Shown: positions 60,101 through 64,000 of the stretch, one piece after another
Layout of the letters: the number at the start of each line of letters is the position of its first letter
How positions within the stretch are numbered: the stretch's first letter is position 1
Origin: Xiphias gladius
Lineage: Eukaryota; Chordata; Actinopteri; Istiophoriformes; Xiphiidae
Reading direction: 5' to 3'
NCBI RefSeq assembly: GCF_016859285.1
Contig: NC_053414.1
Location: 28,506,005 to 28,570,004 of the forward strand
Length of the DNA stretch: 64,000 nt
Translations under genes and position numbers: made by a program
The notes under the pieces: model-generated
The model's database searches: none
The model's input: only the letters and a program-made list of their open reading frames with translations
What the model was told of the DNA's origin: nothing

Positions 60101-63100
60101 GGCAGAGAGAGACCAGGTACTGCAAGCAACCAATAGCAGTCCCATTTCTCAAACTTTCCAGGTCTTTGTCATTGTTACAGTTTTCCAAGAAATACTTTAT
60201 GGTTTAGATTCTATTTTATGGCTACCTTGGAACTGGTCTTCTATCACATCAAAATTTTTGTTTTTTCTGATAAAATGTCAAGCAGTCAGGTGCCTGTTGT
60301 ATGAGTAGGTGTCCAGTAATGTATGTCTCTTTGACATGGACAGTGGTTAAACTCACTTCTACTGGTTCTTTGTCTCATGAAGAAGTGTGCTGGTCTTGCA
60401 ATTTCTCCTCTAAACATCAATGAGGCTTTTTCTCCAAGACAAATGGAATGAGCAATCCTTAAAAACTGTCAGGTAGACACAAGCAAGTCACTTAGCTGCC
60501 AGCTGCTCCATTGGAGCTGTGCAGTAACCAACGATACAAGAATGTGATATTATTTGACAGCTCCTGGGTATAATTAGTGGTTCATGCTTGCTGTATGATG
60601 GGTGACACACAGGATCTGCATTAGCGCAACTGTGTTCTTGGCATATACAAGAACATCTCGGTCTTTGAGGAAAAAAAAGCCTTGCAGAAAATTGTAGACT
60701 AGAAAACCAACACTTGAATTGCTCGATGTTCTACCATAGTCATCATGTTGGATTAAAGAATGAAGATATATGGAATTAAGAATTAGGATCAAGATAGTAG
60801 CGTGGGACACACCACTACCACTTTTCCTTATGAGTTGTATACAGCAGTTTTGCTTCATTAAATTCGTGGTGTTACGCATGAGGTTTTCTGTCATGCGTTA
60901 TAAACAATGAAAGACACATGACTCAAACAAAATTTTCATTCCAAATTTCTAGTATGTATTGTTCCTGACTTGTTATGTTCACAAGAATGTGTCAAAAGAT
61001 AGAAAGCTCCCAGACAGAGATGCTAATTGACAACGTCCCTCACTGAGACTTTGTCATATCCACGTAGCCATCGTGGTTGACACGACGTTGTGTTTTCTAC
61101 GTGAGGCATAAATTTGACTTAACTGTGTCTATCTGCATGAATAAAAAACAATTTGTGTCTGTGTGCAATCAATTCTATGTAAAAAACATGTGGTGTTTAG
61201 TAAATATGAACGTTCCCATGCTTCTAGGCGTACCTGTCCAGAAACGAGGCCCAGGCCATGATTGCCCGCATCCTGGCTGAGAAGGACACCCTGAGGTGCC
61301 ACCTGGTGGAGCTACAGGAGAGGGTCTTCAGCCTGCCACCCAAACGCAGCCCCAGGGAACAACAGCAGAGCTGTGATGTAATTTCTCACACAAATACATA
61401 TCAGCACTAACATAATCACAACACATTCAAAAATAATAATATTAATACATTGGCCGATGTTGGCATTCAAAGGAGACAGAGATTTGCTGGGAGAGCCCGA
61501 GGTCCAGCTGTGAAGAATTCCCATTCCCAAATAGACGCAGACTTCGCCGCATGGACGCAGTTAATCCCATGTCACTGCGTTCCTGCAGTTCAGAGGTGTG
61601 TGTATGTGTGAGATTAGCTACAATGATTTTATTAGGGGTGGTTATCGACGCTCACTAGTTTTAGATTATCTGTAAAAATGTGTCCTTGGAATGGAGTACC
61701 ACTCCATTGTCAAGTACCGCGAGTTGGCATCAAATACTGGTCAGATCCTTTGTCTTGTTTATCAGAAATTTCCTGATCTAAAAATAATTTTTATTTTTAC
61801 TTTTATTACGGTAAAGTTCTTATACAGCTGCCTGTGTTAGTGAGTAGTTTGTTGGAGTTTGATGAGAAAGTTGAGGCCTCTCTCTATGGTGTATATGAAG
61901 CTCCTGCCACCAGCCAGTTAACTTAGTTTAGCATAAGGACTTGAAATGGGGAAAACAGCTATCTTGGCTCCGTCCAGAGGTCCGCAAACATCTCCAAAGC
62001 TCACTAATTAACAGGTTGTATCATGATAAGACCACAATTTGTTTTTTAACAGTGCAGTCCATTTTGTATGGATCAGACAGAGCCATGCTAACTGTTTACC
62101 GTGGTTTCCATTCTTTGTGCCAAGCTAATCTAACCAGCTGCTTTCAGTACAAACATCAGAGTTTTACCAATCTTCACATATGACTCTCTTCAAAGTATTT
62201 TACCTTTAAGACAATGTTTAACACTGCTTCATTTAGAAGTTTGGCATAGTTTGCCGAAAAAAAGCATGTTTATACATTTTTTAATTTTCCACAAACTGAA
62301 AATATAATTTTGGTATCAGTATTGAAGCTCAAGTATAAATTTCAAATGATACCAAACCATAGATTCTATAACTGTTTTAAATAGTAAGTATATTTTTTGA
62401 TTGATTATATTTTTAAAGCAGTTTTTTTTATATGGTAATAATTGTCTGTGTGTGTGTGTCTGTCTGTCTGTCTGTCTGTCTGTGTGTCTGTCTGTGTGTC
62501 TGTGTGTATGCATATGCGTATACATAGAGAGAAGATGCTGCGGCAAGTAGTGTCCGATCCCGAAACGCAGAACCACCCAGCTCTGATTCCCTCCGCAGAA
62601 GGCAGGAAGCTCTACGTGCAGACAGAAGGTAGGTGCGTGCGTGCGTGCGTGTGTGCGTGCGTGCGTGTGTGTGTGCGTGCGTGCGTGTGTGCGTGCGTCG
62701 TGTGCGCGTGTGTGCGCGTATTTCCATGTTCATGTACAGTACATGTCTTTTAAATGAAAGCACATTATCAGTTCCATTTGGGAAGGCTGTTGGCAGTGTT
62801 TTACAGACATCCACCAGATAGGATGGTTTGAAGTGTGATAAAGTGTGTGATAAAGAGTAAATTGTCAGACACAGAAATCTGCAAACAGAGTGTGTTGATG
62901 AGCTAAACTAACCCCCAGTTAGGGTGCACTATGTATAGACTGTGCAGTTTTTTGTACAGCCTCACATTCCTCTGTTCTTGTATTACTACTCAAAGAACTT
63001 TTGTGCTTCCATGTTCAAAGTGTTGACAAAAGATTCACCTTTGTCATGAGGCTATCATTATTCCTACCCCCCAAACCAGTCTATAGGTTGTAAAAGGGCA

Positions 63101-63604
63101 TAATTAATCTCACACTAAACACCCAGTTCTTTATTAAAGTACAGTCACTGTAAAGTATTTACCTCAGCTCTATTATTGCGGGTGTACATCTTCATTTGTG
63201 CGAGACAGAGACAGACAGAGAGAAATCTGATAATTGTTTTCATATAGCTGTTCTTTTTTTTTCTCTCTTGTAGTTTGGAATCAGCAGAGACTGATTCTTT
63301 ATTGGACGACTTTGTGTTCCTCCCCAGTGGTATGTATAGAAAACATATGAACTTTTTCTTTGTTGAAGTGAGTGCTTGTGTTTCTGTGTGGAGGGGGCGG
63401 TAGTTTGCTGTTGTTTGGCAGGAGTTTCCTTAGCTATTATTCAATGTTGGACCTTTGCCGAGGCTATAAAGTGACACATTAACTCTGGCACATTATTTCT
63501 GGACAACGTTGCCAAATCATTAGACAACGTCTCTTTTGTTTAGTGAGCAGTGAAGGCATGCAGGCATCCAGGCTATGTTCATCTAAAGGCTCCACCTCTG
63601 ACAG
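56896..63604 (+). CDS. card14: CARD14 (5' part): CARD, coiled coil and linker
   Basis: Eleven coding exons give the first 525 residues; the gene runs off the window: 56896-57112, 57530-57667, 57761-58086, 59365-59523, 59675-59794, 59991-60116, 61228-61377, 61473-61595, 62528-62628, 63274-63329 and 63544-63604. Seen: a CARD at about residues 15-108 (HRHRI near the start of MWELINDNRHRISLGV, LIPYLRQARVL, LLRTQGRNGAVALLEGL), then FSGLIKYSELTEYL, coiled coil at about 125-405, and a Ser-rich linker. CARD9, CARD11 and CARD14 share this plan. WELINDNRHRI, LTNRCMR, RTQGRNGA and the FSGL junction fit CARD14 best, as does linkage to ccdc40. Family knowledge: it assembles BCL10 and MALT1 to activate NF-kB in epithelia. 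Start: ATG 56896 is the first in frame after a good acceptor ending at 56829; an upstream in-frame ATG at 56812 lies before that acceptor. Confidence 0.92.
57530..57667 (+). CDS. card14: card14 coding exon 2 (residues 73-118)
   Basis: Rest of the CARD (YMLDLLRTQGRNGAVALLEG, YTQVTGRKP). Acceptor TTTCTACAG, donor TTTAGCG|GTCAGT. Confidence 0.92.
57761..58086 (+). CDS. card14: card14 coding exon 3 (residues 119-227)
   Basis: LIKYSELTEYLVRAVTGMQK, then the first coiled coil. Acceptor CTCCTTACAG, donor CTGCAG|GTCGGT. Confidence 0.92.
58150..58900. repeat. Repeat-rich patch with two 20-bp palindromes
   Basis: CTCAAGTGATATCACTTGAG at 58350-58369 is a perfect palindrome. CTCAAGTGACATCACTTGAG at 58779-58798 is the same with one central change. 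Between them, 58404 onward shares GTTACAAACTGGGGTGTT with 48311-48328. I read this as one or two copies of an interspersed fish repeat; ends are approximate. Confidence 0.55.
59365..59523 (+). CDS. card14: card14 coding exon 4 (residues 228-280)
   Basis: Coiled coil (VYQLQTELQKTQIEKEFQRQ). Acceptor TGGTTGCAG, donor GACCCA|GTGAGT. Confidence 0.9.
59675..59794 (+). CDS. card14: card14 coding exon 5 (residues 281-320)
   Basis: Coiled coil (DILAQDLAQAIDSQVELAEQ). The donor AAGGG|GTGTGTGTG sits in a short GT repeat, so its exact position rests on reading phase. Confidence 0.88.
59991..60116 (+). CDS. card14: card14 coding exon 6 (residues 321-362)
   Basis: Coiled coil ending MRELQAERDQ, like the family's LQKERDQ. 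Acceptor TGTGTTCAG, donor GACCAG|GTACTG. Confidence 0.92.
61228..61377 (+). CDS. card14: card14 coding exon 7 (residues 363-412)
   Basis: AYLSRNEAQAMIARILAEKD, end of the coiled coil, then a basic/Pro stretch. Acceptor CATGCTTCTAG, donor TGTGAT|GTAATT. Confidence 0.92.
61473..61595 (+). CDS. card14: card14 coding exon 8 (residues 413-453)
   Basis: Linker with FPNRRRLRRMDAVNP, which lines up with the basic segment after the coiled coil in CARD9, CARD11 and CARD14. Acceptor GGCATTCAAAG, donor TCAGAG|GTGTGT. The preceding intron is 95 bases. Confidence 0.85.
61830..62215. repeat. Foldback-type teleost interspersed repeat
   Basis: CCAGCCAGTTAACTTAGTTT near 61910 and its partly complementary GCCAAGCTAATCTAACCAGC near 62120 form an imperfect inverted repeat. 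The text GAAATGGGGAAAACAGCTAT and TCCAAAGCTCACTAATTAAC belongs to a repeat very common in fish introns, which I recognise without a firm family name. Confidence 0.65.
62443..62508. repeat. (TG)n/(TGTC)n microsatellite before card14 exon 9
   Basis: Alternating TG and TCTG units end about 20 bases before a card14 acceptor and replace its usual polypyrimidine tract. Confidence 0.95.
62528..62628 (+). CDS. card14: card14 coding exon 9 (residues 454-486)
   Basis: Ser/Arg-rich linker (REDAAASSVRSRNAEPPSSD). The poor acceptor GCGTATACATAG and the good donor ACAGAAG|GTAGGT lie between two microsatellites. Phases fit both neighbours. Confidence 0.8.
62633..62719. repeat. (GCGT)n/(GT)n microsatellite after card14 exon 9
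   Basis: GCGTGCGTGCGTGTGTGCG-type units start five bases past the exon 9 donor. Confidence 0.95.
63274..63329 (+). CDS. card14: card14 coding exon 10 (residues 487-505)
   Basis: Short exon encoding LESAETDSLLDDFVFLPS. Acceptor TCTCTCTTGTAG, donor CCCAGTG|GTATGT. Confidence 0.85.
63544..63604 (+). CDS. card14: card14 coding exon 11 (residues 506-525), last in window
   Basis: Ser-rich linker. Acceptor TTTTGTTTAG, donor TCTGACAG|GTGAGT, phase 2 out. The window ends 396 bases into the next intron. Confidence 0.82.
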
Positions 63605-64000
63605 GTGAGTCTTTCCACTGCACCACCATTGTTACAAATAAACAGTTTCATATTACTCAGCATTTTCAAGTAGAACAGACGGCAGTGCATATTCTTAAGG
63701 TGATAATAAATTTACAAACAGGGTGGTGACTTAAACATAACATACCCACCTTTAGCCTATGTGCTAACTTTTCCATGAATATCTGAACCAAATGCCATGG
63801 TAATCCAACAAAATGCCAAATGATATTGCCATCTCTAAAGCCCCAGCACTAGTGTGGCTAAGAAGGCTACAGTTCATACACTGTTCATCTAATGTGAAAG
63901 TAAGCATCTCTCAAATTAAAGTTGAGCTTTAGCACCTTAAACTCATAGATATTGTTTTATTTCAAGTTCAACGTGCTGAAGTACTGAGTCATCACGACTA

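Noticed and set aside
62428..62821. Long Cys/Val- or His/Thr-rich frames around 62.4-62.8 kb
   Set aside because: These are translations of the two microsatellites flanking card14 exon 9.
1..64000. Search for CRISPR arrays, operons, phage genes, tRNA and rRNA
   Set aside because: Nothing of this kind is visible; the window is an ordinary vertebrate gene region with introns.

Overview
This is a vertebrate, almost certainly teleost, nuclear locus. The genes have many small exons with GT-AG or GC-AG introns, the intergenic DNA is AT-rich with microsatellites and fish-type interspersed repeats, and the proteins match vertebrate families. All four confident genes lie on the + strand. There are no bacterial-style operons, CRISPR arrays or phage genes.

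Layout: 1-6300 is mostly non-coding. It holds a broken minus-strand perforin-like (MACPF) gene relic at about 1439-1790 that abuts a common teleost repeat, and a probable retroelement fragment near 4 kb. 6353-7249 is a single-exon gene for a two-MARVEL-domain membrane protein of the MYADM family. 8.4-42.5 kb is tex2: a CpG-rich promoter, two non-coding exons and eleven coding exons for a 1098-residue ER membrane lipid-transfer protein with PH and SMP domains. 42.6-52.7 kb is ccdc40: one non-coding and eighteen coding exons for a 978-residue coiled-coil axonemal ruler protein. It starts only about 200 bases after the tex2 poly(A) signals, next to an X-box-like ciliary promoter motif. 52.7-56.8 kb has no gene I can recognise. 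56.83 kb to the window end is the 5' part of card14: CARD, coiled coil and linker in eleven coding exons. The PDZ-SH3-GUK part would lie beyond 64 kb.

The genes do not form one pathway: lipid transfer at ER contacts (tex2), motile-cilium assembly (ccdc40), BCL10/MALT1 signalling to NF-kB (card14) and membrane organisation (myadm-like). From general knowledge, ccdc40 and card14 are also neighbours on human 17q25.3, with GAA and EIF4A3 between them; neither is seen here. Human TEX2 lies elsewhere on 17q.

The main points for a second look are two GC-AG introns, a chain of short upstream ORFs in tex2 whose last stop overlaps the main start codon, an X-box at ccdc40, a near-identical 0.85-kb tandem duplication carrying a long-inverted-repeat element in tex2 intron 3, a fully delimited hAT-type MITE with an 8-bp target duplication, a card14 exon squeezed between two microsatellites, and the perforin relic. 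I found no convincing wholly new system. Exon coordinates were worked out by hand from splice signals, reading phase and remembered family proteins.
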